Shown here: piece after piece, positions 1-9,360 of the stretch
How positions within the stretch are numbered: position 1 is the first letter of the stretch
How the letters are laid out: each line of letters starts with the position of its first letter
Position numbers and translations under genes: made by a program
From: Mesorhizobium sp. NBSH29
Lineage (GTDB): Bacteria; Pseudomonadota; Alphaproteobacteria; Rhizobiales; Rhizobiaceae
Assembly (NCBI RefSeq): GCF_015500055.1
Contig: NZ_CP045492.1
Span: forward strand, 1,436,501 to 1,500,500
DNA: 64,000 nucleotides
Direction of reading: 5' to 3'
The notes under the pieces: model-generated
Told to the model about the DNA's origin: nothing
Database searches by the model: none
The model's input: the letters and a program-made list of their open reading frames with translations, nothing else

Positions 1-1596
1 GACGCAGCGGTTCTGATGGTTGAATCAGAAGCCAAGGAGCTTGACGAGGAAACCATGCTCGGCGCCGTAATGTTCGGCCAGAAGGGTTTCCAGCCCGTCA
101 TCGACGCCATCATCAAGCTGGCCGAAGTGGCCGCCAAGGAGCCGCGCGATTTCACCGCACCAACCTATGAGGATCTCGAAGCCGAGATGCTGAAGATGGT
201 TGAGGGCGAACTGCGCGACGCCTACAAGAACACCGACAAGCAGGCCCGCTACGCCGCCGTTGATATCGTCAAGGCGAAGGTAAAGGCAGCTTTTGCTCCC
301 GCAGAAGGCGAAGAAGCCAAGTGGAAGCCTGAGCAGGTCGCGACCGTGTTCAAGGAGCTTCAGGCCAAGATCGTGCGCTGGAACATCCTCGACACCAAGT
401 CGCGTATTGATGGCCGTGATCTCTCCACCGTCCGCAACATTGTTTCCGAAGTTGGCATCCTGCCCCGCACGCACGGTTCGGCGCTGTTCACCCGCGGCGA
501 AACACAGGCCATCGTGGTTGCCACGCTGGGCACCGGCGAAGACGAGCAGTACGTCGATTCGCTGACCGGCATGTACAAGGAGAAGTTCCTCCTTCACTAC
601 AACTTCCCTCCCTACTCGGTTGGTGAAACCGGCCGCATGGGTTCGCCTGGCCGTCGCGAGATCGGCCATGGCAAGCTCGCCTGGCGCTCTATTCGCCCGA
701 TGCTTCCTGCCGCCGATCAGTTCCCCTACACGCTGCGCGTCGTCTCGGAGATCACCGAGTCCAACGGTTCGTCCTCAATGGCCACTGTCTGCGGCACCTC
801 GCTGGCGCTGATGGATGCCGGCGTTCCGCTGCAGAAGCCTGTTGCCGGTATCGCCATGGGCCTGATCAAGGAAGGTGACCGCTACGCAGTCCTCTCCGAC
901 ATCCTCGGCGACGAAGATCATCTCGGCGACATGGACTTCAAGGTTGCCGGTACGACCAACGGCATCACCGCGCTGCAGATGGACATCAAGATCGACGGTA
1001 TCACCGAAGAGATCATGAACGTCGCACTCGGCCAGGCCAAGGACGGTCGTCTCCACATTCTCGAGGAGATGAGCAAGGCGCTTTCGGGTGCCCGTGCTGA
1101 ACTCGGTGAGTTTGCACCGCGCATTGAGGTGATGAACATCCCGACCGACAAGATCCGTGATGTGATCGGTTCGGGCGGCAAGGTCATCCGCGAAATCGTG
1201 GAAAAGACCGGCGCCAAGATCAACATCGAAGACGACGGCACGGTCAAGATCGCTTCATCGAACGCCAAGGAGATCGAGGCGGCCAAGAAGTGGATCCACA
1301 CCATCGTCGCTGAGCCAGAAATCGGTGAAATTTATGAGGGCACGGTCGTCAAGACCGCCGATTTCGGCGCCTTCGTGAACTTCTTCGGCCCCAAGGACGG
1401 CCTCGTCCACATCTCGCAGCTTGCCAATGACCGGGTCGCCAAGACTTCGGACGTTGTCAAGGAAGGCCAGAAGGTCTTCGTCAAGCTCATGGGCTTTGAC
1501 GAGCGTGGCAAGGTTCGCCTGTCGATGAAGGTTGTCGACCAGGAAACCGGCAAGGAAATCGCCCGCGAAAAGGGCGGCGAAGAAGACGCTGCCTGA
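1..1596 (+). CDS. pnp: Polyribonucleotide nucleotidyltransferase, 5' end outside window
   Basis: PNPase degrades RNA 3' to 5' by phosphorolysis and is a degradosome-type component of cytoplasmic RNA turnover. The open frame enters from the left edge (first codons read DAAVL before [12 protein letters not shown]), so the first RNase PH-like domain is missing. Visible parts, in order, are the helical linker, the second RNase PH domain ([34 protein letters not shown] with its metal-binding acidic residues), a KH domain with the GxxG loop in [13 protein letters not shown] near nt 1160, and a C-terminal S1 domain (nt about 1320-1550, ending [11 protein letters not shown]). A terminator follows directly. 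The family call is secure; only the start lies outside the window. Confidence 0.97.
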   Translation, partial: DAAVLMVESEAKELDEETMLGAVMFGQKGFQPVIDAIIKLAEVAAKEPRDFTAPTYEDLEAEMLKMVEGELRDAYKNTDKQARYAAVDIVKAKVKAAFAPAEGEEAKWKPEQVATVFKELQAKIVRWNILDTKSRIDGRDLSTVRNIVSEVGILPRTHGSALFTRGETQAIVVATLGTGEDEQYVDSLTGMYKEKFLLHYNFPPYSVGETGRMGSPGRREIGHGKLAWRSIRPMLPAADQFPYTLRVVSEITESNGSSSMATVCGTSLALMDAGVPLQKPVAGIAMGLIKEGDRYAVLSDILGDEDHLGDMDFKVAGTTNGITALQMDIKIDGITEEIMNVALGQAKDGRLHILEEMSKALSGARAELGEFAPRIEVMNIPTDKIRDVIGSGGKVIREIVEKTGAKINIEDDGTVKIASSNAKEIEAAKKWIHTIVAEPEIGEIYEGTVVKTADFGAFVNFFGPKDGLVHISQLANDRVAKTSDVVKEGQKVFVKLMGFDERGKVRLSMKVVDQETGKEIAREKGGEEDAA

Positions 1597-1616
1597 TCTT
1601 TCGGCCGCATAAACAG

Positions 1617-1651
1617 AACGGGCGCTGCTGTAAGGCGGCGCCCGTTTTTTT
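1617..1651 (+). terminator. Rho-independent terminator of pnp
   Basis: A GC-rich inverted repeat (AACGGGCGC, loop, GGCGCCCGTT) is followed by a run of seven T, 20 bases after the pnp stop codon. It separates pnp from the downstream methyltransferase gene, which starts 37 bases later. Confidence 0.88.
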
Positions 1652-1687
1652 GAATCCAAACTGAATTCTTCCAGACAAGTTCGAACC

Positions 1688-2701
1688 ATGTCCAACGACG
1701 CCCTGAAGACGCTGTTCCATCCCTTCGAAACCGGCGACCTGCCGCTGCCGGAGACAGGCGCGCGCATCCTGTTCCTGGGTGCCGAAGCTGGGTTCCTGGT
1801 ACCGGAAGGATTTGTAGCTGAGCTTTCCTGCGTCCAGGGCTTCCGGCCTGCTTTCCTCGCACTCCAGTCCTCCGGGCTGAAGGTCGCCCCGCAAATCGAA
1901 GGCGACGATTTCGACAGCGCCCTCATTTTGTGCAACCGTCATCGTGGCGAAAACGAAAACCGGATCGCCGACGCATTGGAAAAGGTCCGGCCGGGGGGCA
2001 CCATTTTGGTTGCCGGTGGCAAGGAGGAAGGCATAGCCAGCCTTCGCAAACGTGTCGCCGGGCTGACCCCGCTCGACGGAAACCTTGCCAAGTATCATGG
2101 CGGTGTATTCTGGTTTCGCCGGGATGGTGACATAGAGCCGCTTCTGGACGCGCTGCGGTCGGGCAACGGTCCTGTTCGCGTGGAAGATCGGTTCGTAACA
2201 GCACCCGGAATGTTTTCTTATGATCGGGTCGACAAGGGGTCACGCCTGCTGGCGGAGACGGTTCCCAGCGATTTTTCAGGTCACGTTGCCGATTTCTGTG
2301 CCGGGTGGGGCTTTCTTTCAGCCGAGCTTCTGCGCCGCGCGCCAGGCATCAAGGCAATCGATCTCCACGAAGCGGATTTCGCCTCGCTCGAAGCGGCACG
2401 GATAAACCTCTCGACAGCCGCTCAAGCTGCCTTCTTCTGGCGCGATCTCCTGTCAGAGCCAGTGACGGAAAAATACGCCGCGATCATCATGAATCCACCG
2501 TTCCACAACAGGCGCAACGCAGATCCCTTGATCGGCCAAGACATGGTCAAGACGGCAGCCGGCGCCCTGCGTCGTGGTGGTCAGCTATGGATGGTCGCCA
2601 ACGTGCACCTGCCCTATGAGACAACGCTGAACGCACAGTTCGGCAGTCACCGCGAGCACGCCCGCGAGAACGGCTTCAAGGTGCTGTCGGCAAGCCGATA
2701 A
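1688..2701 (+). CDS. rsmC: Class I SAM-dependent methyltransferase, RsmC-like
   Basis: Probable 16S rRNA guanine-N2 methyltransferase (RsmC/RlmG group). The 337-residue length matches RsmC (about 340), which has an inactive N-terminal and an active C-terminal Rossmann domain. The C-terminal half carries the SAM-binding segment VADFCAGWGFLSAEL near residue 200 with an acidic residue after the next strand (KAIDLHEAD). It also has the catalytic MNPPFHN motif near residue 267, typical of enzymes that methylate exocyclic amino groups of bases. The N-terminal half is only loosely similar. The gene is monocistronic between the pnp terminator and a convergent fabI whose stop lies two bases away. The exact target base is inferred from family, not shown. 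Confidence 0.82.
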   Translation: MSNDALKTLFHPFETGDLPLPETGARILFLGAEAGFLVPEGFVAELSCVQGFRPAFLALQSSGLKVAPQIEGDDFDSALILCNRHRGENENRIADALEKVRPGGTILVAGGKEEGIASLRKRVAGLTPLDGNLAKYHGGVFWFRRDGDIEPLLDALRSGNGPVRVEDRFVTAPGMFSYDRVDKGSRLLAETVPSDFSGHVADFCAGWGFLSAELLRRAPGIKAIDLHEADFASLEAARINLSTAAQAAFFWRDLLSEPVTEKYAAIIMNPPFHNRRNADPLIGQDMVKTAAGALRRGGQLWMVANVHLPYETTLNAQFGSHREHARENGFKVLSASR

Positions 2702-2703
2702 AC

Positions 2704-3513
2704 CTACTCGCTGTCGGTGCGTTTCAGCTCTTCCAGCGTCGGCATGGACACGACGTGATAGCCCGAATCCACATAGTGGATTTCACCGGTGACGCCGGAT
2801 GAAAGATCCGACAACAGATAGAGCGCCGAACCGCCGACATCGTCGAGATCGATGGCGCGCCGCAGCGGCGAGTTGCGTTGCTGGAACGAATACATCAGCC
2901 GCGCATCGGCGATGCCGGCACCGGCAAGCGTGCGCACCGGTCCGGCCGAAAGACCGTTGACGCGAATGCCGCGCGGTCCGTAGTCGCTGGCAAGATAGCG
3001 TACGCTGGCTTCCAGCCCGGCCTTGGCCACCCCCATGACATTGTAGTTGGGCATCACGCGCACCGAGCCGGCATAGGTCAGCGTAATCATCGAGCCGCCG
3101 TCGGTCATCATCGGCGCCGCCTTGCGGGCGATTTCGGTGAATGAGTAGCAGGAGATCACCATGGTGCGGACGAAATTGTCGCGTGAGGTGTCGGCGTAAA
3201 GACCCTTCAGCTCGTTCTTGTCGGAAAAGCCGATGGCATGGACGATAAAGTCGAGCTTGCCATCCCAGGCGTTTCCGAGCTGTTCAAACACCGCATCGAC
3301 TGAAGCGCTGTCTTCCACGTCACACGGCAATACCAGCGAGGTACCGACCTTCTCGGCCAGCGGCTTGACGCGGCGCCCAAAGGCTTCGCCCTGATAGGTG
3401 AAGGCCATTTCAGCGCCGTGCTCGGCAAGCTTTCGCGCTATGCCCCAGGCGATGGAATGGTCGTTCGCGACCCCCATGATGAGGCCGCGCTTGCCCTTCA
3501 TCAATCCGTCCAT
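2704..3513 (-). CDS. fabI: Enoyl-ACP reductase FabI (NADH)
   Basis: FabI reduces trans-2-enoyl-ACP in the last step of each fatty acid elongation cycle. The 269-residue protein starts MDGLMKGKRGLIMGVANDHS with the SDR-type nucleotide-binding segment variant GVANDHSIAWGIA. The FabI catalytic Tyr-x6-Lys is in PNYNVMGVAKAGLEAS near residue 155, followed by GIRVNGLSAGPVRT. It is the third gene of the fabA-fabB-fabI operon, 11 bases after the fabB stop, so the three are very likely cotranscribed. FabI is the reductase inhibited by triclosan in other bacteria. The start fits family length. Confidence 0.95.
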   Translation of the reverse strand: MDGLMKGKRGLIMGVANDHSIAWGIARKLAEHGAEMAFTYQGEAFGRRVKPLAEKVGTSLVLPCDVEDSASVDAVFEQLGNAWDGKLDFIVHAIGFSDKNELKGLYADTSRDNFVRTMVISCYSFTEIARKAAPMMTDGGSMITLTYAGSVRVMPNYNVMGVAKAGLEASVRYLASDYGPRGIRVNGLSAGPVRTLAGAGIADARLMYSFQQRNSPLRRAIDLDDVGGSALYLLSDLSSGVTGEIHYVDSGYHVVSMPTLEELKRTDSE

Positions 3514-3524
3514 GGCAAAAATCC

Positions 3525-4745
3525 TTAGGCCGTATAGCGCTGGAACACGAGCGTGGCGTTGGTGCCGCCGAACCCGAACGAATTGGAAAGCACCGTGTCG
3601 ATCTTGGCGTTGTCGATCCGCTTGCGCAGGATAGGCATGCCCTCGAATTCAGGGTCGAGCTCCTCGACATGGGCGCTCTCACCCAAGAAGCCCGCCTGCA
3701 TCATCAGGATTGAGTAGATAGACTCCTGCGCACCGGCGCCGCCGAGCGAATGGCCGGTCAGCGATTTGGTCGAGGCGATATGCGGCATCTTCTCGCCGAA
3801 CACTTCGCGGATAGCGCCCATTTCCTTGGAATCGCCCACCGGCGTCGAGGTGCCATGCGTGTTGATGTAGTCGACATCGCCCTTCACGGTCGACAGCGCC
3901 TGGCGCATGCAGCGGATGGCACCTTCGCCCGAAGGCGCAACCATGTCATAGCCATCGGAAGTGGCGCCGTAACCTGTCAGCTCGCAATAGATTTTTGCGC
4001 CGCGTGCCTTGGCATGTTCGAGTTCTTCCAGCACCAGCACGCCAGCGCCGCCCGCGATGACAAAGCCATCGCGATTGACGTCATAGGCGCGTGAGGCGAC
4101 CGATGGCGTGTCGTTGAATTTTGACGACATCGCGCCCATTGCGTCAAATAGGTCCGACATGGTCCAGTCGAGATCTTCGTGCCCGCCGGCAAACATGACG
4201 TCCTGCTTGCCCCACTGGATCATTTCCGCGGCATTGCCGATGCAATGCGCCGAAGTCGAACAGGCCGACGAGATGGAGTAGTTGACGCCGTGGATCTTGA
4301 ACCAGGTGGCGAGCGTGGCCGATGCCGTGGAGGACATGGCTTTCGGCACCGCAAACGGCCCGATGCGCTTCGGGCTGGTGTTCTTCATGGTGATTTCGGC
4401 AGCTTCGACGATGGTTTTGGTCGATGGCCCGCCCGAGCCCATGATGATGCCGGTGCGCTCATTGGTGATGTCGCCTTCTTCAAGGCCGGCATCGGCAATC
4501 GCCTGGTCCATGGCGACATGGTTCCACGCAGCTCCCTTAGAGAGGAAACGCATGGCACGCCGGTCGATCAGCGGAGCCGGGTCAAGCGTCGGCGCCCCCC
4601 ACACCTGGCAGCGAAAGCCGTGATCGGCAAACTCATCCGAAAAGGTGATACCCGATTTGGCATCGCGCAGAGAAGCGGTGACTTCGTCTGCATTATTGCC
4701 GATGGAAGAAACGATCCCCAGTCCTGTAACGACGACGCGTCTCAT
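3525..4745 (-). CDS. fabB: 3-oxoacyl-ACP synthase I FabB
   Basis: This condensing enzyme elongates unsaturated acyl-ACPs by decarboxylative Claisen condensation with malonyl-ACP. It has 406 residues, the usual length. The Cys-His-His triad is visible: [12 protein letters not shown] (nucleophilic Cys near 163), [11 protein letters not shown] and [12 protein letters not shown]. The thiolase fold begins [15 protein letters not shown]. It lies between fabA (45 bases upstream) and fabI, the conserved alphaproteobacterial arrangement for anaerobic-type unsaturated fatty acid synthesis. Genes paired directly with fabA are the FabB type rather than FabF. Confidence 0.95.
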   Translation of the reverse strand: MRRVVVTGLGIVSSIGNNADEVTASLRDAKSGITFSDEFADHGFRCQVWGAPTLDPAPLIDRRAMRFLSKGAAWNHVAMDQAIADAGLEEGDITNERTGIIMGSGGPSTKTIVEAAEITMKNTSPKRIGPFAVPKAMSSTASATLATWFKIHGVNYSISSACSTSAHCIGNAAEMIQWGKQDVMFAGGHEDLDWTMSDLFDAMGAMSSKFNDTPSVASRAYDVNRDGFVIAGGAGVLVLEELEHAKARGAKIYCELTGYGATSDGYDMVAPSGEGAIRCMRQALSTVKGDVDYINTHGTSTPVGDSKEMGAIREVFGEKMPHIASTKSLTGHSLGGAGAQESIYSILMMQAGFLGESAHVEELDPEFEGMPILRKRIDNAKIDTVLSNSFGFGGTNATLVFQRYTA

Positions 4746-4790
4746 TGAAGTCTCCTTGGATACTATTCAGGGCTGCGCGGCCTTGAGAGG

Positions 4791-5306
4791 TCAGCTTGCC
4801 TGCTTGGCCAGCCCGACCTTCAGGTCAGTTGCGGTATAGATCTGTTCGCCATCGGCCTTCAGCCAGCCATCGGCAATGCCCAGAACCAGCCGGCCGCGCA
4901 TCACGCGCTTGAAATCTATGCCGTATTCGACCTTCTTGACCGACGGCGTGACCATGCCCTTGAATTTTACTTCGCCGGTCGACAGGGCCATGCCCTTGCC
5001 GGGCTCGCCCAGCCAGCCGAGATAAAAGCCGGTGAGTTGCCACATGGCGTCAAGGCCAAGGCAGCCGGGCATGACCGGATTGCCGATGAAGTGACAGGGG
5101 AAGAACCACAGGTCGGGTCGGATATCGAATTCGGCGCGAATGTAACCCTTGTCGAACGCACCGCCTGTCTGGGATATATCGGTGATGCGGTCGAACATCA
5201 GCATCGGCGGGGCCGGGAGCTGCGCATTGCCGGGGCCGAAAAGCTCGCCGCGGGCGCATGCCAGAAGGTCCTCATAGCCGTAGCTGGATTTCTGTTCAGC
5301 CATCAA
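4791..5306 (-). CDS. fabA: 3-hydroxydecanoyl-ACP dehydratase/isomerase FabA
   Basis: FabA dehydrates 3-hydroxydecanoyl-ACP and isomerises trans-2- to cis-3-decenoyl-ACP, the branch point to unsaturated fatty acids. The 171-residue protein has a hotdog fold with the active-site His in [19 protein letters not shown] (near residue 70) and the Asp in the following LGLDAMWQ helix. It is the first gene of the leftward fabA-fabB-fabI operon and is divergent from irr across a 216-bp gap that must contain both promoters. An ATG one codon later (MAEQKSS) is an equally possible start. Confidence 0.95.
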   Translation of the reverse strand: MMAEQKSSYGYEDLLACARGELFGPGNAQLPAPPMLMFDRITDISQTGGAFDKGYIRAEFDIRPDLWFFPCHFIGNPVMPGCLGLDAMWQLTGFYLGWLGEPGKGMALSTGEVKFKGMVTPSVKKVEYGIDFKRVMRGRLVLGIADGWLKADGEQIYTATDLKVGLAKQAS

Positions 5307-5522
5307 TTGTTCCTACCTCTTGGTCGCTGCCCGCAATCGTGTTGCAGGTTTCTAGCACAGACTGTTTCCGCTCGGAAACCGTCGACAGCGCTTATCGTGC
5401 CCGCCGATTATGGTCAATGTGCCGCTATTGATCGCATGGGCGCGACCGAATATATGTCAGGAGGAATGGCAGGCGCGCGCAAACCGCGCTGATGGACGCG
5501 AACGTCCCCGGAAAGTAGGCTG
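5307..5522. promoter_or_regulatory. Divergent promoter region between fabA and irr
   Basis: This 216-bp non-coding gap lies between two divergently transcribed genes, so it must hold the promoter of the fab operon (leftward) and of irr (rightward). I found no convincing inverted repeat or Irr/ICE-type box by eye, and no small gene. GGAAAGTAGG just before the irr GTG could act as its ribosome binding site. Confidence 0.5.
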
Positions 5523-5945
5523 GTGAGCGAAAAATCAACCAACACCATGGCGGTAGACAAGCGGGTGCGTGAGGCGGGTCTGCGTCCGACGCGTCAGCGC
5601 CTGGCTCTGGCAGACCTGTTGTTTGCCAAGGGTGACCGCCATCTGTCCGCCGAGGAACTGCACGAGGAGGCGCAAGGCGCCGGCGTGCCGGTATCTCTGG
5701 CGACCGTCTACAATACGCTGCACCAGTTTACCGACGCCGGTCTCCTGCGCATACTGGCTGTAGAGGGGTCGAAAACCTACTTCGACACCAACACCAGCGA
5801 CCATCACCATTTCTTTATCGAGGGCGAAAACACCGTGTTTGACATCGATTCGGGGCCGGTGAAGGTGATGAACCTTCCCGATCCGCCGGAAGGTATGGAA
5901 ATCGCGAATGTCGACATCATCGTCCGGCTGAGGCCGAAGCGCTAA
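5523..5945 (+). CDS. irr: Iron response regulator Irr (Fur family)
   Basis: Irr is the alphaproteobacterial Fur-family regulator that responds to heme/iron status and controls iron uptake, heme and Fe-S genes. The 140-residue protein has an N-terminal winged helix (LRPTRQRLALADLLF; SLATVYNTLHQFTDAGLL) and a C-terminal dimerisation and metal domain with the HHH cluster in SDHHHFFIEGE near residue 97, the heme-binding histidines of Irr. The N-terminal Cys-Pro heme regulatory motif of the Bradyrhizobium protein is absent, as in other rhizobial Irr proteins. The start codon is GTG; ATG at 5547 (MAVDKRVREAG) is an alternative. Its stop overlaps the stop of the convergent SH3 gene by 4 bp. Divergence from fabA is typical of the group. 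Confidence 0.93.
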   Translation: MSEKSTNTMAVDKRVREAGLRPTRQRLALADLLFAKGDRHLSAEELHEEAQGAGVPVSLATVYNTLHQFTDAGLLRILAVEGSKTYFDTNTSDHHHFFIEGENTVFDIDSGPVKVMNLPDPPEGMEIANVDIIVRLRPKR

Positions 5946-6502
5946 TTCTTTACGGTCTCGCCGGGGTAGGCACCCCAGACCAGCGATTGACCGATCCAGC
6001 CCGTTTGACCGCCAAATTTCATTTCGCACCATTCGCCATTGCAGATGCGAATTTCGCCGATCACGCCGGGCTCAAGCTTGGCAACCGGGCTAGCGCCGTT
6101 GTTTGGCTCCGCCAGCAGCGAAATCTGTGATTGCTTGCCTCTCTGCCAGGGCGCAATGATTGCGGTGCGGCGACCTGACAGCAATTGCTGGTTGATCCAG
6201 CCTTCAGCACCGTCTGAATCTCGGACGCGACGCCAGTTGTCGTACTCCTGCAGAATTTCCATTGGCAAGCCTGACTTGAGATACATCCAGTCGACTGCAT
6301 AGTTGATTCCCGGCCCGACCCGTGAGTTTGCACGCCCGGATTTCAGGCTGACGAAGCGGGGAAGCGGCAGTCCGCTTGGACCGCGCGTTACGCCGGTTTC
6401 CGACGAAGGCGACGCACTGAACCCGGCGGATGGGTGCAGCATAAAGACAGCGCACAGCAGCGATGCTCCAAGACGTCTGCAAAGCGGCAACAAACCTGAC
6501 AC
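5942..6502 (-). CDS. Exported protein with bacterial SH3 domains
   Basis: A probable envelope protein of unknown function. I place the start at GTG 6502 because AAAGGAAAG lies just upstream and the next residues form a signal peptide (LCRRLGASLLCAVFMLHPSAGFSA); the open frame continues further upstream but without signal-like sequence. The mature 160 residues carry two SH3-type repeats: FVSLKSGRANSRVGPGINYA...GWINQQLLSG, then SQISLLAEPNNGASPVAKLEPG...GWIGQSLVWG. Bacterial SH3 domains commonly bind peptidoglycan or protein partners outside the membrane. Its stop overlaps the irr stop by 4 bp, and it is divergent from the downstream hydroxyacid dehydrogenase. Confidence 0.82.
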   Translation of the reverse strand: MSGLLPLCRRLGASLLCAVFMLHPSAGFSASPSSETGVTRGPSGLPLPRFVSLKSGRANSRVGPGINYAVDWMYLKSGLPMEILQEYDNWRRVRDSDGAEGWINQQLLSGRRTAIIAPWQRGKQSQISLLAEPNNGASPVAKLEPGVIGEIRICNGEWCEMKFGGQTGWIGQSLVWGAYPGETVKN

Positions 6503-6674
6503 TGTCTTTCCTTTACTGGCTATGGGACCTAAAAACCGGGGTCGGCCACAATTCCCTTTTTCTTTGTCATCGGCCGCGCCGCTTGTTAGATGGGAGCGGG
6601 GAGGCAGGTGACGGTTACAAGTCTCTCCTGTCTTGGTTAAAGAGGTCTCAACAGGACCCGAATTCGAGGAAACA

Positions 6675-7676
6675 ATGACCGGTAGGAAAAAGCCGCTTGT
6701 GGTGTTGACGCGCAAGTTGCCCGATCAGGTTGAAACACGGATGCGCGAATTGTTCGATGCCCGTCTGGTCATCGAGGATTGCCCGATGACCCAACCCGAA
6801 CTGGTTTCGGCGGTTCAGCAGGCTGACGTGCTCGTTCCAACCATCACTGACCGTATCGACGCAGCGTTGATCGCTCAGGCCGGCCCCAACCTCAAACTGA
6901 TCGCCAGCTTCGGCAATGGTATCGATCACGTCGATGTGGCGGCAGCCGCCGCAAAGGGCATCACCGTCACCAACACACCAAACGTCCTGACTGAAGATAC
7001 AGCCGACATGACGATGGGGCTGATGCTGACAGTACCGCGCCGCCTGACCGAAGGCGCCAATGTATTGCGCGCCGACGGCAAATGGGCGGGCTGGTCGCCA
7101 ACCTGGATGCTCGGACACAGAATATGGGGAAAACGGCTCGGCATTGTGGGTATGGGGCGTATCGGAACAGCTGTGGCGCGTCGTGCCAAGGCATTCGGTC
7201 TCTCAATCCACTACCACAACCGCAAGCGCGTATCGGCTGCCATCGAAGACCAGCTTGAGGCAACCTATTGGGAAAGCCTCGACCAGATGCTGGCGCGGAT
7301 GGATATCATTTCCGTCAATTGCCCGTCGACGCCGGCCACGTTCCATCTGCTTTCGGCACGCCGTCTGGGGCTGCTGCAGCCGCAAGCCTACGTCGTCAAC
7401 ACCGCACGCGGCGATATCATCGATGAAGATGCGCTGATCTCGATGCTGCAAAGTGGGAAGCTTGCTGGCGCCGGCCTGGACGTCTTCGAACATGAGCCGG
7501 CGATCAACCCCAAGCTCCTGAAGCTGGCAGCAAAGGGCAAGGTGGTGCTGCTGCCGCATATGGGTTCAGCTACCATCGAGGGACGCATCGAGATGGGCGA
7601 AAAGGTCATCATCAACATTCGCGCCGTGTTCGACGGCCACCGTCCGCCGGACCGCGTGCTGCCCAATCGCAGCTAG
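6675..7676 (+). CDS. D-2-hydroxyacid dehydrogenase (glyoxylate reductase / D-glycerate dehydrogenase type)
   Basis: An NAD(P)-dependent reductase or dehydrogenase of 2-keto/2-hydroxy acids. The ATG at 6675 is preferred (GAGGAAACA just upstream) over an open frame beginning at 6633; this gives 333 residues, the family norm. The Rossmann nucleotide motif is IVGMGRIGTAVARRA near residue 155. The catalytic Arg is in VVNTARGDIIDED, the Glu in DVFEHEPAIN and the His in LLPHMGSAT, so all three active-site residues are present. The closest type is the rhizobial glyoxylate/hydroxypyruvate reductase; substrate is inferred from family only. It converges on the aconitase X genes with an 8-bp gap and no visible terminator. 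Confidence 0.88.
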   Translation: MTGRKKPLVVLTRKLPDQVETRMRELFDARLVIEDCPMTQPELVSAVQQADVLVPTITDRIDAALIAQAGPNLKLIASFGNGIDHVDVAAAAAKGITVTNTPNVLTEDTADMTMGLMLTVPRRLTEGANVLRADGKWAGWSPTWMLGHRIWGKRLGIVGMGRIGTAVARRAKAFGLSIHYHNRKRVSAAIEDQLEATYWESLDQMLARMDIISVNCPSTPATFHLLSARRLGLLQPQAYVVNTARGDIIDEDALISMLQSGKLAGAGLDVFEHEPAINPKLLKLAAKGKVVLLPHMGSATIEGRIEMGEKVIINIRAVFDGHRPPDRVLPNRS

Positions 7677-7684
7677 GGCACAGA

Positions 7685-8104
7685 TCATCCCGCCACGGTG
7701 AAGATCGTGCCGTCGGGTTTTAAGCTTATGTCCATTCCCGCAAACTGTGGGTGCCGGTCGCGGTGGAGTTGCAGCGCCGGTGGTGCTTCCCATCCCATTT
7801 CACGCGCAACAATCAATCCGATCAACAGAATCGCATCCGGTTCGTGGAGGATGATTGCCGCCGGGGCGCAGTCGCCGCGCACGAGTTCCAGAAGCACGGA
7901 TGACGCGGATGATGATCCAATGGTGCCGGGCAGGAACAGAACTCTGCCTGCGATCACGACGCCATGCTGCGGATGGCGAACATCAGCGATCATCCCGGTG
8001 GTTGGATCAACGCCGCCCCAAAAACTGATCGGCGCATCCAGCACCAGCGCATGACCCAGCGCCGGTTTGCCGGCCACCAGAACTGTACATGTTGCAGAAA
8101 TCAC
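7685..8104 (-). CDS. Aconitase X swivel domain (small subunit, DUF126)
   Basis: Small subunit of a two-protein aconitase X, the swivelling domain that completes the active site of the large subunit. At 139 residues it contains the conserved serine-rich loop LPGTIGSSSASSVLLELV near residue 60 and begins VLVAGKPALGHALVLDAPISFWGGVD, both typical of DUF126. Its start overlaps the stop of the large-subunit gene by 4 bp (ATGA), implying translational coupling and a 1:1 complex. Bacterial enzymes of this split type have been characterised as cis-3-hydroxy-L-proline dehydratases; archaeal ones dehydrate phosphomevalonate. No proline racemase or hydroxyproline gene is adjacent here, so the substrate is uncertain. 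Confidence 0.85.
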   Translation of the reverse strand: MISATCTVLVAGKPALGHALVLDAPISFWGGVDPTTGMIADVRHPQHGVVIAGRVLFLPGTIGSSSASSVLLELVRGDCAPAAIILHEPDAILLIGLIVAREMGWEAPPALQLHRDRHPQFAGMDISLKPDGTIFTVAG

Positions 8105-9360
8105 CAGGCCATCTCCGTGACAACTGGCCGGCCGGTCACAGCACTTTCAACACAATCGGCCAGCGACCCGTAAAGCACCGCATACCCTGTGTTGCCGGGC
8201 GCGTACTGCGCGAACTTGCCGGAATTGGTCATCAGCACGCCATTGCCCGTGGGGGGCAGGATCGGCGTCACAACCACGCAGGTATCCGCCACGACGACCA
8301 CACCACATCCTTCGAGCCGCTTGCGCATACCGTTGGCATCAAGCTTCTGAAGCGCGTGCCGGCCCGTGCAGGCATGGATCGGGATGGTGAGGCGTCGCCC
8401 CGCAATCAGCCGCTCAAGTTCCACAAATTCCGCCTCCGACAGATGCGGGCTACCAATCGCAACCGCGTCAATCCGGTCCGCGTTCACAGCGGTCGAAAGC
8501 CGGGCTCGGGTCTCGGTCACCATGCCGCCCGTCACCATTATCGTCGCCTTGGGCGCTTGCCCAGCCAACACGGTCTCCAGCGTTGGCGCTTCGGGGGTGA
8601 CGCCTGCGATATGAAAAAGCCCAACTGCGCCGGTTGAAGCCGCCGCTGCACCAAACGCCTTCAGGCGATCCTCCCCCGGGTGCGTGTCGACCCCGACCAC
8701 GACACCAATCGCCTCTCCGACCTCGCGTCCATAGAGCGAACCAAGGATCGGCCATGCGATTTCCGATTGCAGGAACCCGCGGGGAATTGCGCTGACGTCA
8801 AACACCAGCGTTGCGTGTCGGTTTTCGGCGATGTGAAGACCACTCAAGGGCGCCCGCCCTGCAATGGCGCAGGCTATGTCGAGGAAATCGCCATACCGAT
8901 TGGTCCGGGCCCCGAGAACCGAATTGCAGAACACTACCGCGTTGGACTCGCCCCACGCCACATCGGTGGCCAAGCCGGGGCGGTGTCCCGCCTGATAGGG
9001 CGCGCAGGTCCAGCTGGGTTCGCATCCGAGCGCGCGATACGCGTCCATCATCCGGCGCGCCATCGATCGTTGCGGTTCCTCGAGGCGCACACGCGAACAT
9101 CCCGTGAGGTCGAGCGCGCCGACGTTCAATGTCGCGCGAACCGAAACATGGGCGCTGCCTGCAACCAGCTTTTCGGCAAACAGCGTGCCGCTATCGCCAT
9201 GATACAGCGCACCGTCAATGTGGGCAGACTGGATCTCGATGAGATGGGGCGCACCAAGCAGCCGTCCGGCGCCCGCAACGATGCGCATCGCCATAGCGGC
9301 CCCGTCGCCATCGCGCCCGGCAGCGATGGCCTGTTCATCGGGCGTCAGGCTGAGACTCAT
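8101..9360 (-). CDS. Aconitase X catalytic subunit (DUF521)
   Basis: Catalytic subunit of a hydro-lyase of the aconitase superfamily. The 419 residues match the DUF521 domain. Candidate Fe-S cysteines occur in IPIHACTGRHAL (near 332) and VVVADTCVVVTPIL (near 358), and the substrate-loop segment is MTNSGKFAQYAPGNTGY (near 378). CEPSWTCAPYQAG near residue 115 is another conserved Cys region. It sits between a MoeB-like gene and the swivel-subunit gene with 4-bp overlaps on both sides, so the three form one transcription unit probably continuing from recF. In bacteria the likely reaction is dehydration of cis-3-hydroxy-L-proline, but context offers no support for that substrate. Confidence 0.86.
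   Translation of the reverse strand: MSLSLTPDEQAIAAGRDGDGAAMAMRIVAGAGRLLGAPHLIEIQSAHIDGALYHGDSGTLFAEKLVAGSAHVSVRATLNVGALDLTGCSRVRLEEPQRSMARRMMDAYRALGCEPSWTCAPYQAGHRPGLATDVAWGESNAVVFCNSVLGARTNRYGDFLDIACAIAGRAPLSGLHIAENRHATLVFDVSAIPRGFLQSEIAWPILGSLYGREVGEAIGVVVGVDTHPGEDRLKAFGAAAASTGAVGLFHIAGVTPEAPTLETVLAGQAPKATIMVTGGMVTETRARLSTAVNADRIDAVAIGSPHLSEAEFVELERLIAGRRLTIPIHACTGRHALQKLDANGMRKRLEGCGVVVVADTCVVVTPILPPTGNGVLMTNSGKFAQYAPGNTGYAVLYGSLADCVESAVTGRPVVTEMAW

Noticed and set aside
25-669. Long open frame antisense to pnp
   Set aside because: It mirrors the conserved pnp frame, has no family resemblance, and is expected from third-position GC bias in this genome.
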